A DNA stretch of 64,000 nt from Massariosphaeria phaeospora (GCA_011032825.1 JAADJZ010000027.1:372001-436000), one strand, 5' to 3'. Shown: positions 10,008 through 21,766, counted from the first letter of the stretch. Notes: generated from the sequence alone by a model not told the origin. A program made the numbers and translations.

Positions 10008-13000
10008 CCTCTTACCTTGTGGCCCATATCGACTTGTTACAGTCAAAGGAGGTAGGCACTCTTCGTGAGATGCTGACGAGCAAGAACCCAACGTCTCTCA
10101 CCGCGTCAGCGGAGATTGAGAGTTCGGGGGACTTAAAGGCGATCGTGGATGGTGGAGCTCATCTTAATGTTCTTTCGGCCGTCGTGGCGAAAGAACAGGA
10201 TCTAGTACTTGAACCGATCCCTAATATCCTCTCTATATCGCCAAGTGGATCGGGTTACACTGTCTATGGTTGTACTGTAGCGGAAGTCCGCATCACAGAC
10301 TCTAGAAGCAGGGTACAGACCCATAGGATCCCCTTCGTAGTGGCTGATCTCAAGGGGCCTCCGATGTATCTCGGACTCCCTTGGATAGATCAGTTTCAGC
10401 CGAAGTTAAACTATCCGCGTCGCCGCATGCTCTTTAGGAGCATAAAGGACCTGAATAGACCAAACTATGCCAAAGTGGCTATGGAAGACGCAGCGGAGTT
10501 TGCCCAGACTTTGAATAGTCCTAATGCAGAGCTTTATGTCTGTTCGATCAGTGCACTCCCCGAGGCGGGCGACCAAGAGGAGCAAGGCTCTAGTTTGCGA
10601 CCTGAATATCAGGAGTACCAAGACGTGGCGAGCTTTGATAGCTCGTCAGTGATAGCGTCTTATGGGGAGCAGGATCTCGCGATCGAACTCTAGCCTAGTA
10701 CAACTCCCTCGCATCAACCTCTGTACAACATGTCGACGGCGGAATTGGAGCATCTCCGCAAATACGTGGACGAGTACCTCAATAGGGGATGGATAAGGCG
10801 CTTAAGGTCCTCAGCTGGTGCGCCAATTCTCTTCGCGAAGAAGAAAAACGGCACCTTAAGGCTTTGCGTTGACTATCGAGGCCTTAACAAAATTACGATT
10901 AAGAATCGTTATCCTCTGCCCCTTATTGCAGAGTTCTTGGAGAGGTTAGCTAAGGCGAAGGTCTACACTAAGCTTGACATCCGTGAGGCCTATCACAGGA
11001 TCCGGATCAAGGAGAGAAACAAATGGAAGACAGCTTTTAGGACTCGATATGGTCATTTCGAGTACCTTGTCATGCCATTCGGTCTTACGAATGCTCCTGC
11101 AGCATTCCAGGCCTACATTAACCAAGCCCTCGCTGGGTTAGTTGACGTAACCTGCATTGTGTACCTTGACGACATTCTAGTGTTTTCTGACACAGAAGAG
11201 GCCTATGTGGGCTAGGTCAAGGAAGTCCTCCAACGTTTGCGTGAAGCAAAGCTATACTTGAAGCTTAGTAAGTGCGAGTGGCACACACGGCAGACAGAGT
11301 ACCTAGGTTACATTGTATGCCCAGAAGGAGTCAAGATAGACCTAGAACGGATCAGAACGATCCAGGAGTGGCCAATGCCGAACACGGTTCGGGATATTCG
11401 GGTATTTATAGGCTTTATGAACTATTATCGGCGCTTTATCGCTGGGTTCTCCAAGCTTGCCCTACCATTGACCAAACTGACCCAGAAGAGGCTAGAAGCG
11501 GCCCGGGGCGGGCACGCCCAAAGGAGGGAGAAAAGCCAGCGAATCAACCTTGGGACTGAAGCTGAGAAAGCGTTCAGGAAACTCAAGAGTGCTTTTCTCG
11601 ATGTCCCCATTCTGGCCTATTATGAGGCAGGACGGCTTACAAAGCTCAAAACTGACGCCTCTGGAGGCGCTATTAGTGGAATTCTGAGCCAGAAGGTCCC
11701 TGACGGTGAAGACGGCGAAAAAGGTGCGCATTGGCGCCCAATCGGTTTCTTCTCGCAGAAAATGGACAAGGCGGAGTACAATTACGATACTCATGATAAA
11801 GAGCTGTTAGCAATTGACAAAAGTCTGTTACACTTCCGCCATTTCCTCCTGGATATCCCGTTTAATCTCTATACGGACCACAATAACCTACGATAGTTTA
11901 TGGAGACGAAAACTTTGAATTATCGTTAAGTTCGCGCTTACGAAAGGTTAACAGAGTACAACTTCGTCATGATTCATCAACCTGGAAAGACAAATCCAGC
12001 CGATGGCCCCTCCCGACGACTAGACTACATGAAGGAAGCCCATGCTCCTGCGCAGAAAGGCAATGAAATCTACGTAGATCCATTACGGGCTTTAATAACC
12101 CGTAGTGTCCACAGTGAGCCCGCCCTAGTGGCGGCAATCACAAGATCAGCCAGCCGACCTGCAAAAGAACCAAGCCTGCCAACTCTTCTAAAGAAGATGA
12201 AAGCCTCGGACCCGGAGATGCACATTGGGGAAGAACCAACCCAAGCACCCTAGCTTAGGCTCTCGAAGGATGAAGTCCTCTCGGGTAATCCAGCAGGCGA
12301 TCCCGCGGACTCCTTAGACTCAGACTTAGACTTCGACTCAGAAGACGAGTCTGGACCAGTAGGGCCCACAGTGGCCCAGAATGGACCAGAACCGGCTATG
12401 ACGAGGCAGTCGGATAAGATCCACCTCGATACAACGGAAGAGAAGGCAAAGGCCTTCTGGGAATGTCATGACAGCCCGATGGCTGGCCACTTCGGCGTCA
12501 AGAAAACCTTAGAGAAGGTTAGACGCCGATACGAGTGGAAAGGGATAAGGAAGGACGTCGAGGAGTACTGCAACGACTGTTTGAAGTGTCGCAGATCAGT
12601 AGCGGCTAGACACAGCCCCTACGGACTCCTCATACCTTTGCCAGCGCCTGATGGCCCGTGGTGTAATGTCACGATAGACTTTATTACGGAACTCCTACCA
12701 TCGAAGTATATGGGGCAAGTATACGACTCTATTCTCGTTGTAGTAGACCGCTTGACTAAAATGGCCCACTATATCCCAGCTCGCGCCGACTGGACGGCGG
12801 AGGACCTCGCAACGGTCTGGATAAGAGAAATCGTAAGACTTCACGGCGTCCCGAAGAACGTCATCTCAGACCGAGGTCCTATCATGAACTCAAAGTTCTG
12901 GGACAGCTTCTGCCACTATCTCAGCTCGATGAGCGTTCTCTCTTCTGCTTATCACCCTCAAACGGATAGTCAGACCGAAAGACAGAATCAAACGCTGGAA

Positions 13001-13783
13001 CAGTACCTTCGATGTTACTGTTGCCTCGAACAGGACGATTGGACTGTGTGGCTGCCAGTAGCGGAGTTCGCGTACAACGATAGCCAACACGCGACTACAA
13101 AAATCACTCCTTTCGTAGCGTACCACGGAGCGTCTCCAAGGGCCCTAGATTGGCCCGGAATGCCCCTTGGTGACGGACAGTCGTCCATGGGGACAGGCAT
13201 GGCAGCCTACATGATTGCCCTCCAAGTCGAATGCCGGCGCAAGATTGAAGCCGCAAACGCCTATTAGAAGAAGTATTCTGACAAGCGTAGGAAGCACATC
13301 TTGCTGAAGCAAGGTAACCAGGTGCTGATTTCAAACCGCCACATGAAATCCACTAGGCCAAAGAAGAAGCTTGACTGGAAGTACGTGGGGCCAGGCACCA
13401 TTGTGGACCAGATTGGCACCAACGCGTACCGAGTGGACTTTCCTGAACTAAAAGGTGTCTATCCAGTCTTTCACGTATCCCTGTTGGAACTTTACAACTA
13501 GAAAGAGTCGATACCCTCCCAAAGCGGGCCCTTGGTAGATACCTTGCGCACCTTTGGGGACGACGTGTACTACGTTGAGAAGGTGCTTGATAGAAGGAAA
13601 TCTTCGGTCGGCACCTGGGAGTACCTCGTCAAATGGGAAGGATACCCGGACAATGAGAACTCTTGAGAACTCGGACCGAATATAAGTGCAAATGCACTCA
13701 ACGATTTCTGGAAAAGAAAGAATATTCGTGGCAAAAGAAATAAGAGACGCACCCCAGGCGATGTGCCTTTAGAAGGGGGATAG
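9983..13783 (+). pseudogene. Pol polyprotein with eight nonsense codons
   Basis: One frame runs without any frameshift from the gag overlap to the TAG at 13781-13783. In order: aspartic protease (IVDGGAH in place of the usual D-S/T-G), reverse transcriptase ([10 protein letters not shown]), RNase H (TDASGGAISG), integrase with an HHCC zinc domain and DDE core (12430-13260), and a C-terminal chromodomain (YYVEKVLDRR, VKWEGYP). Stops interrupt it at 10691, 11213, 11894, 11927 (TAA), 12251, 13265, 13499 and 13664 (TGA, where a conserved Trp is expected). Seven of the eight are explained by C-to-T at CpA on the coding strand, the RIP signature. Residue context identifies it as a chromodomain Ty3/gypsy element. 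Confidence 0.9.
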
Positions 13784-13833
13784 TTGACACGTTTCACTCT
13801 GCCACTTAACGCATAGTCGGCATCAAGATCTTC

Positions 13834-13858
13834 AAAAAAAAAAAAAAAAAAAAAAAAA
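13834..13858 (+). repeat. A25 homopolymer after pol
   Basis: Twenty-five consecutive A residues begin 50 bases after the pol stop codon. The sequence just before the pol stop (GAAGGGGGATAG, 13772-13783) resembles a polypurine tract. The run separates the normal retroelement body from the extra 1.8 kb holding the antisense gene. Confidence 0.8.
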
Positions 13859-14159
13859 TTTGAGATTTTCTAAGTCACGAACCTTTTCGAAAGAGATAAT
13901 ATATTATTTCACTGTCGCGAGGCATGGCGTCAAGAGAGCCACTTTGTACTATTATGGGCCAGTGTGGCACACTTTACGGCAAAGAAAGACAAGGTGGGTT
14001 TTAGGGATGTATGCATAACTATGCTACCCCCGAGCGAACCGCTCTCACACCGACTACCGGGTATCAGCCCCCGTTACGCCGAAATGAAGTCCTAAGACGC
14101 CAACGCCGGGCTCGAAAACCAATTCAAGCAAAAGGAACTACCAAGCCACCCACAACCCC

Positions 14160-15203
14160 TCAGCCGAAGTTCATGAGCTTTGCCGTAAGCGACTTGACCC
14201 TCTTCGTGAGCACACCTTTCTGCACCTTGTCCTTCTCAACCGCACGCTTTGCGGTTGCGTCGGCAAGGTCCGCAGAGAGCCGGGCGCGCTCGCGATCCCT
14301 CTCAGCTGCCGGATCGATGACAACGCGGGCCTTCTTGGACTAGAATATGTCAACACGGGTTATAGTGGCCTATAATGGGCTAACATACCTTCTTACGCGG
14401 AGTATCGGCCTGCTCGACGTCCTCTTGGAGCCTCGCCGCCACCGACTGGTCGAACGACCGCTTAAGATACTCCTGCCGGGAGGCGGCGGCCTTGACGGTA
14501 CGGACGCGACCATTCGGCTTGACCTCAGCATTGGGATCCTCATCAAGGTTGGTGGATCCATTGTGAAGGTAGAGGTGCGCGCTGTGGGGGGCATATTGGC
14601 GACTAGGAACCAAATTAGCGCTTTGCCACACCCCAAGGAGTCAGAACACATACCTGTTGAGCGTTTTGGAGATATCCTTGCAGGTCCTGCTCATCTTCAT
14701 CATGGCAAGCTCTACCTCATCGTCGGTGTACGTTTTGAACTGGCGAAGGGTTTTAGGGACCTCCTCCTCAGTTTCAGGCGCGCCAGGGGACAGAGGCCTG
14801 TAAGCGGGGTTGGGGACGACCACGAAATGGCCCTTGTCGCGAACTCTCTTTAGAGCGAGCACGACTTCTTCCAACTCATCCCGAAGCTCTTCTGGTACCT
14901 TATATAGGATTAGAATGGCTCATAACGCCCCCAACTGGTCCAGATACGCACCGAACAGCAGTCTTGGTTCGTATTGAAACACCGGAAGCATTTCAGATAC
15001 CCATGCTCTCCGCCCTTGTCGTCCTTGACGATCCACTCCCGGTACAGACGCTCGTTGAGGTCGTCGACGACAGGCATGCGGCATCCCACCTGGCCTAGGT
15101 AACGGTACTCCCCATCGCCCCAGAACGCAACGCAACGCGCGCAGGGGTGCACCGTGAAGTCGCCATTGTCCAGAATGTCATTGCCGACCCTGGTGATGTT
15201 CAT
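14160..15203 (-). CDS. Antisense spliced gene carried inside the retrotransposon
   Basis: I do not recognise the product. On the minus strand, four exons (15203-14952, 14898-14654, 14602-14389, 14339-14160) join across three GT..AG introns of 53, 51 and 49 nt into one 296-aa frame with no stop. The start is ATG; the stop is TGA. The N-terminal third has a Cys-rich cluster (CARC, then CRMP, then CFRC...CC) that could bind zinc. The second exon contains a region of about 35 residues rich in acidic and Pro residues. The C-terminal 60 residues are Arg/Lys/Ala-rich and helical in character. It lies opposite to gag-pol between pol and the 3' LTR. The open frame extends upstream of the ATG to an intron-like stretch (15253-15317), so a further 5' exon or a 5'-UTR intron is possible. 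Unlike pol, it has no nonsense codon. Confidence 0.7.
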
Positions 15204-15664
15204 GTTGGCTAGTGAAGAATCGAAGCGGCCGAGGAAAAGCTGACGCGGGCTGATATGCGGAAGAAGGACTGATAGTCACATCGTTAGCCACCAAACACCC
15301 CACAATGGCCTATTATGACCTAGATCGACTTACCTATCCTAACGTCAACCAATCTTCAAATCCGGGGATTTGGCGAGGTTGATGTAAGAATGAGAGTTAA
15401 AAAGGGCCAGTACGGGCCATAAGAGGACCATAGGCGGCACCCGCCGCTGGGCCGAAGATCCGCCGGATTCTGCCGGCAGTACACCTCACCGCCAGCCTCA
15501 CCGAGAAAAACCTCACCGCTTTTTCACTTCAACTTTACCTGAGTTCGCACCGGTTCGAGGCATTGGTATGGAGCCCTAGGGGGCTATTCTGCTTCACAAT
15601 GGCCCATATGGGCCTCTATTAGAGAATTTCGGACGAGGTTAGCTCACGGGACGTTCGAGCCCTT

Positions 15665-15677
15665 AGGAGGGGGATAA
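15665..15677 (+). promoter_or_regulatory. Polypurine tract
   Basis: AGGAGGGGGATAA abuts the 3' LTR, the normal place for the plus-strand primer of an LTR retrotransposon. Confidence 0.75.
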
Positions 15678-15898
15678 TGTAAGGCCGGGTAGCCTTACGT
15701 GTTTGTTTCCTTCCGATTGATGGCCACTGTGGGCCATAACGGGCTAGACTAGTTCCTTGCGAGGCCTTTAAAGGTACCCCGCACCGAATCGCTGCCAAGA
15801 CAGCGATTCGTCTCTCTTACACGAATATACTATCTTCATTACCATACTATTGATCTATCTCAAGTGTTATCAAACCTACGATTAGACGCAGTCTTACA
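15678..15898 (+). repeat. 3' LTR of chromodomain gypsy element
   Basis: 221 bp, matching the 5' LTR except for one C/T and one G/A difference (AGTTCC against AGTCCC and GCGAGG against GCGGGG). It is followed by the GTTTA target repeat. Confidence 0.95.
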
Positions 15899-15903
15899 GT
15901 TTA

Positions 15904-17221
15904 CAACTTTTTATTTTTGTGCTCTTTTAATTTAAAGCGTGTAAAACTTATTTTTGCAATACTAAGCAATATAAGTTTTCTAGTTGCACATTTAGTATTT
16001 GTAGTTCTATAGTTGTTCGTTAATTTCTAAAACTTATAAAGTTAATAGTTTTTTATTGTTTTTATTTGTTAGCTTTGTTAAGTCTTTGAAACTTTCTATT
16101 TAGATCTAATTGTTTTTTAATTTTTTAAAGTTTTTTAGGTATAGTGTAGCTACTTGCTATAGTTAAACTATAGTAATAGTAGCTACTTGTACGCTTGCTA
16201 CTTTTTGTTGTATTTCTAAGTAGTTTTTGCAAAAGTGTTTTACTTTGCTGTATTAAAGGCATGCTTTGTTGTTATAACGTTTCTAGCGTTCTTTTTTAGA
16301 CAATTTATTTTAGAAAAGTTGCTTTGTTAAAGTAGCGTTTCTTTTAGTAAATAGTTTTTATAGTAGCTTGTTATTCTAGATTCGTCTAACGCTATTAATA
16401 TTTATTAAGTCGTAGTAATAGGTTTTTTTTAATCGTAGCTACTAAGCGTATGTATAGTTTAATAGTAGTTTTGCGTTTCTACTATTGCTGCTATAGTTAG
16501 TTGTTAATTTGTACTATAGTTTTAATTAACTTTTTAAGTTTTTTAAGTTTTTTGTTTTAACTAATTTTATTTTTTACATGTTTTTTTAACTTTGCGTAGT
16601 AGAACTTGTATAAGCTGCGTTCTTTTACGTTATCTACTTTAGCTTAAATTTTTTTAAACTTAATTGTGTATTTACTTGCAAATTTTTTTTGTTGTAGTAG
16701 TTTAAGTTTGTTTATTGCTTATTGTGTTTTGTTTACTTTTTTGTAAATTATGTAAAGCTTTTTTTTAAACAATTTTTAGCTTTTAAAAATGCGTTGCGTG
16801 TTTTGCTTTATTTTTTGCTTATTATTATACTTAACATAGTTGTTTGCGTGTAGTTAAAACTACTTTGCTACGTTGTCTTTTATGTGCATTTTTGCTACAA
16901 AGATTTTATTTCATTTTGTTAAAAAGCTTGTTGCATAATAACAGTAGTAGAAGTTGATATTTGTAAAGAATAATTGTAACGTTTTTTTTTTTTGCTATAT
17001 TTCTCTAGAGACAGTGCTTTCGCAGCACTACTAGTTCTTTAACTCTTTAAAATTGCAACTATTTTTAATAGTTCGCTAATCTATTTAGTTAGTGCTTTAA
17101 TCTAGCTAGCTTGCTTTGCTAATATCGCTTTAGCAGTGCGTTGTAGCGCTTTGGCACTACTACTACTTAAGCTTGCTAAAATTGTTATATTGTTTTAGTT
17201 CTAAACCTAAAGTAGTTAAAG
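15904..17221 (-). pseudogene. Right-hand part of the old gypsy element, RIP-degraded
   Basis: AT-rich sequence with no frame. It continues the element interrupted at 8464 and leads into the LTR at 17222. Its right half is repeated, with many transitions, at 22112-22750 plus 23671-23934. By position it should be the gag/leader region of a minus-strand element. Confidence 0.5.
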
Positions 17222-17725
17222 TGTTATTAGAAGTATTCTTTTACTAAAGGTACTTGTAATTGAACTCGAAAATTACGCTCTAAGAAATTGTTTTATGTTT
17301 AAAAAGCTTAATAACAACGTAAAAAAACAATCTTAATTCTATTTTAAATAGAATAACAAAGTAACAATTTGTTGCTTATAAATCTAATCTATGTATAAAA
17401 TGTACTTAGAAAAGTTAACTACAAAGAATTAAAACTATAAAAGAAATTCTGCTAATCTATATAGTTCTATAATTTCTTGCTAAAAGTGTTTTGCTTAGCT
17501 TGCTTAGTGTGCTTAGTTGCTAAGCGCTTTAAGCTAGCTAAGCGCTTGCTACTTAGTATACTTAGTTTGCTAAAACTCTAATCGCACTAATTACTATTAC
17601 GTAACTACTAACTTAATTTTGCTTTGCGCATTGCTGTACTTTCGTTTTGCAAACTTGCAAGCTCTAACAACTTTTCTACGTTGTTGCTTAGTTTACAATA
17701 CCTAGTATCGTTTCTATTCGTAACA
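17222..17725 (-). repeat. LTR of the old gypsy element (5' LTR, minus orientation)
   Basis: 504 bp, TGTTATTAG...TTCGTAACA, aligning with the solo LTR at 42-553. The internal sequence to its left is shared with that left of the LTR at 23935, so both mark the same end of the element. Confidence 0.65.
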
Positions 17726-18903
17726 GCTAGCTACTAGTTAAAAAAAACTAGGTTACGTTGTTCGTTAGGCGTTACTCTAAGCTTTAGATTAAGTTTAATT
17801 AAAAGTACAACTATAAAAAAGCTCTTTGTAAAGATTTTAAGCTTGTAGCTAACTAGTTTAAGCTTGTAGCAAATATAAAAGCTAAGTACAGCGTAGTAAA
17901 CAAAAACACTTACAACTTTAATAAAACAAGCTCTATAATAAGCTAAATTTTAACGAGTACAGTAATTACTAGCTTAGAGCGTTAAGAATAGCTAAAAACA
18001 GTATAGCAAAGTAATAGAAAGTAAACAATAGTAGTACAAAGCGTTAACGCAATAGAGTAAGCTATTCTACTTTTTATTATTTTTTAGAGCAAGAACTACT
18101 TTTTTGCCTAGTACAAAAAGAATAGCTTACTTTGCAACTAGATTATTGCAGTTTCTAAAAACGGCTAGACAAGCAACGAGCTAGGTTTAAAGTAGTTAAA
18201 GCACTTTAACGCTTATACAAAGAAACGTACTATTAAAATAGTACGTTTACTTTTTATTAACGGCTATAAAAGCTATAACTCGCTTGCTTTTTAGCAGTAC
18301 TACAAGAATAATAGCATTATTACTTTTTGCATACTTTCTTACTCGTTGCACTTCTTGTAGCTTTTTAATGTTAGCTATTTTGCGCTTTTAAAAAAGGCGT
18401 ACGGCTGCTAAGCTAAGAATCTAATGCGCAACTAGATTAACTACATTACTAAACTTAAGTTTCTGCTATGCTTTATTAGCGCTTACAACGCTTTTATTAT
18501 AAAAAGCAATATTCAAAAAAGCTTTTAAAGTGCTAGATTAGTCCTATTTAACTTAGAAGTAGTAATTTCGAAGTTTAACGTGTAGCTTTGCACTCTACTG
18601 TTACCTACTATAAAAAACAGTTTCTAGTAGTTTCAAACTCTAAGCAATACTTTAGAATTTAGGTTACAATTAACGCTAATTTGAGAAAAAATTCAAAAGC
18701 ATGTAAATAGCTTTTTTACTTTAATAGTTAATGCTTTTGCAAAGCTTTTTAAAGGCGCTAAGTATGTAGCAGCTTCTATGCTACTACTACGCAACTAAGT
18801 TGCTAAACTTTAAGCTACTAACGAAACTTTCTTGCAACGAAAATTGCACAAAAGAAAGCGTATGCAGCAAGAAAGTACTTTTATAGTTAAAAAAGCGTGC
18901 GCT
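17726..18903 (+). pseudogene. Pogo-family 1 transposase remnant, left part
   Basis: RIP-wrecked sequence. Stretches around 18050-18600 match the DDE and post-DDE region of the 26241-27881 transposase on the plus strand. It is interrupted at 18906 by another transposon and resumes at 21473, where a C-terminal zinc knuckle is still legible (CRRCDKLEHNKRT near 21580). The first 270 bases contain nothing I can assign. Confidence 0.5.
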
Positions 18904-18905
18904 TA

Positions 18906-21470
18906 CCGTGCTAACGCGCGTAATGCCTAGGTTCGCGTAATGCTCTACTAACTTTCAAAAACCGTCTCAACTACTTACTTTTAACTCGCGATATCTTAAC
19001 TACTATAGCTCTAATTAATAACGCAATTGTAGCGTTTAAATTGCAAAGTTCTAATGCAAAACTCTTTTTGCAGGCAATTTTCGATTAGTATAGTGTTAAG
19101 CGATTGACGCTAAAGCGGCGCATACGAAGTGTAACACGCTTAAAACAAGTTAAAGCAGCTACTTAACAACACTTTAACTTACAACAAAAGTTAAAGCTTT
19201 GCGCTTATATTAAAAACTTAACAAAGCAAAAGCTACTTTTTACGCAAGCTATAATTCAAAATTTTGCTAGCAAAGTAGCGAAAACGCGTGTTTCAAACGC
19301 TTAGGTAACGCGCTTTATTAATCGAAACAGCAACTATTTTATTTCTAAATAGACTTTTAGTATAGACGCTGTACGTTACTACGCTAATTTAAAGTTCAAA
19401 TATAACCTATATTTCGAGCTTCTGCATAGTAAAATAGAGAAGTACAACGTTTTACTCAAGAATACCTACAATATAAACGAAAAAAGCTTTATAATAAGTG
19501 TAACTAAACGCTCTAAACAAGTATTCTTACGACACTAATAAAAGCAAAAAGAAGTAACGTTAGCTTTTTAAGATAGCTTCTAAAAGTAAGTAACGCTTTT
19601 AGTAGTAGTTTGTGCTAATAGTAAAGTGTTACTGCCTAAGCTGCTATACGCCTTAGCTAACAGCACTAGGCTAGCGAATAGGTATAAGTTGAGTTAAAGT
19701 TGAGTCAAATCCGCACGGACTAGAAAACGAAAATCAAAATCTTTACTTTTTAATATCTTACCTAATACTATAGATATACTAATGCAAATTTAACACGTGC
19801 TGCAGATATATAAACACAATTATATATAAAATTATTAGAGAATTCTAGCTAGTCTAGCTTCTTTAATATAGCTTTTTATTTATTAAATCTATAAAAGATA
19901 AATGAAATATACTCTAGACTAGGTAGAATTCTCTAATAATTTTACATATAATTGTGTTTATATATTTGCAGCACGTGTTAAATTTGCATTAGTATATCTA
20001 TAGTATTAGGTAAGATATTAAAAAGTAAAGATTTTGATTTTCGTTTTCTAGTCCGTGCGGATCTGACTTAACTTTAACTTAACCTATACCTATTCGCTAG
20101 CCTAAACAGCACATTACAATTAACATAGGTAGCTAATATTTAAGCTAGTTAACACAACGTGTTTGTAAGCTTAATACTATTAGGTTAAAGCAATAACGAC
20201 GTTGGTTTGGCATAGTTAAAGCAAGTATTTAACTGCTGTACAAAGAAAAAAACTCGCTGTAAAAAAAACTACTGCTTCTTTATCGTCAACAGCTATAGTA
20301 GTTACCTAACTAACAACTTCTTTAACTACTATTTTAACTACTAGATACTTCTTAGTGTTATGCTGCTTTATAGTACCTATACGCTTTAACTACTTAATGT
20401 AGTAATATTCAAGCTTTTATTAAGCTTTTATACTAAAGCTTTTACTACCTACTTCTAACAAAGCCTTAAGCGAGTTCTAATACGTAAAGGCAACTTTTTC
20501 TCGCTATTTTAGAAAGCCTAGAGTGCTTCGTTCAAGAAAGCTACTATACTTAAGTTTTTTGAAGCTACTAGTATTTGGCCTATAGATCGAGAGAAAATAC
20601 TTGAACGCTTTACTAATAAAGCTTTAGATAGAGCTTTACAATCGTTAGCTTTTACTAATAAAAATTAAATCTATATAAAGCGCTTTGTACGAGCTGTAGT
20701 TACTAACACTAGCGCAAAGAAGTTGAAGCAGCTTTCTCAATTAGTACACTATTTTTATGTACAAAATAAGCTGCTTTACTATAAAAACTAGAGCTTAAAA
20801 ACTGCTCTTACTACTTACAAAAAGCACAAGAAAAAAAGCTTTGTTTTTAACTTTTAGCAGCGCAAGGAGTATTATAGTAGAGCTATTATGTAGTTGCTGC
20901 AAAAGATTCGAAAAGCAATAGCTCGTAAAGTAGTTAAGCAGCGTACGAAAAAGAAGCTAGAGTTGCAAAAATCAAATACTAAGAAGCTTAAGGCAGCTGC
21001 TACCTTGTACAACAAAAAAATCGCGAAGAAAAAGCGTGTAGCGCAAAAGAAGCTTAAAGTTAAGCGCAATTGTAAAAAAGCTAAAAAAGCAGCTATCGCG
21101 GCGGCTAAAAAAGTAGAACTCAACACTAAAAAAAAGCTTTAGACTGCTTAATCTAGTAAGCGCAAGACTTTACGAGTATTTTTATTTAAGAATAAGCTTT
21201 AAAAACGTATAAGCGTTGCTGTAGCTTGCGCAGCGTTACCTAAAGCTACACTAGCTGCTTTACCTAAGGTAAACTACTACAGCCGCAGCATCAACGTTCT
21301 ATCTAAATATAGATAAAACAAGTTGTACAATAGCTTTATTACAATTGCTTTACTAAAAAATCTTGTAATAATAGCTATTGTACGTGTTGTTATAGGCTTA
21401 AGTTTGTAGTAGTAAGCATGTTAGTTAGTAGAGCATTACGCGAACTTAAGTATTACGCGCGTTAGCACGG
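18906..21470 (+). mobile_element. Pogo-family 2 transposon, RIP-degraded, with MITE inside
   Basis: Flanked by TA (18904-18905 and 21471-21472). The inverted termini CCGTGCTAACGCGCGTAATG resemble those of the intact family member at 34780. Subtracting the MITE and its 8-bp duplication leaves about 2119 bp, against 2104 bp for that copy. The short open stretch 20894-21142 (Lys/Ala-rich) matches the C-terminal tail of the 34878-36722 transposase. All other frames are closed. Confidence 0.8.
19667..20104. mobile_element. hAT-like MITE with long inverted arms
   Basis: 438 bp, starting TAGGCTAGCG and ending CGCTAGCCTA. It is flanked by the 8-bp duplication AACAGCAC (19659-19666 and 20105-20112), which is diagnostic of hAT-type insertion. 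The two arms are inverted copies over about 185 bp with few mismatches, so the element is nearly a hairpin. It has no coding capacity. Its ends match those of the MITE at 24321-24713. Confidence 0.85.
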
Positions 21471-21472
21471 TA

Positions 21473-21766
21473 ACAGCTCTTAGAGCGTTTAAAACGCGCA
21501 GTAATAAAAAAAAAGCAAAGAAAAAAGCTTGTAGTAATGCTAGTAATTAGAGCAGCTAGCTTCTAAAACGCTGTAGACGCTGCGATAAGCTAGAGCACAA
21601 TAAGCGCACGTATAAGTTAAATGCAGTAGTTAATTCTAAGTTATCTAAGTTATTTTAACTTGTACTAGATACTAGAGAGAAAGTAGTAAAGAAAAAGAAG
21701 TAAGTAGTAGAAAAAAAGCTTAGCGCAAGTAAGTAACTTGCTTAAGTAAGTAACTCGCTAGAAATC
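21473..21766 (+). pseudogene. Pogo-family 1 remnant, right part
   Basis: Continues the element interrupted at 18904. The degraded zinc-knuckle coding sequence lies near 21575-21620. The right end carries two copies of an AAGTAAGTAAC block (about 21729-21760) typical of the doublet in these inverted termini. Confidence 0.5.

Larger units (their letters stand above)
8470..15898 (+). mobile_element. Young Ty3/gypsy chromodomain retrotransposon
   Basis: A complete 7429-bp element with 221-bp LTRs and the 5-bp target duplication GTTTA (8465-8469 and 15899-15903). Order: LTR, putative primer site, gag, pol (protease, RT, RNase H, integrase, chromodomain), a poly(A) run, an antisense spliced gene, a polypurine tract, LTR. 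The two LTRs differ by only two transitions that I can see, so insertion is recent relative to the surrounding wreckage. Gag is open; pol carries eight in-frame nonsense codons, mostly CAG/CAA to TAG/TAA, so this copy cannot make full-length Pol. Confidence 0.95.

Noticed and set aside
14347..14853. Plus-strand open frame inside the gypsy 3' region
   Set aside because: It is antisense to exons of the minus-strand gene, and it crosses two of that gene's introns without any start or family support.
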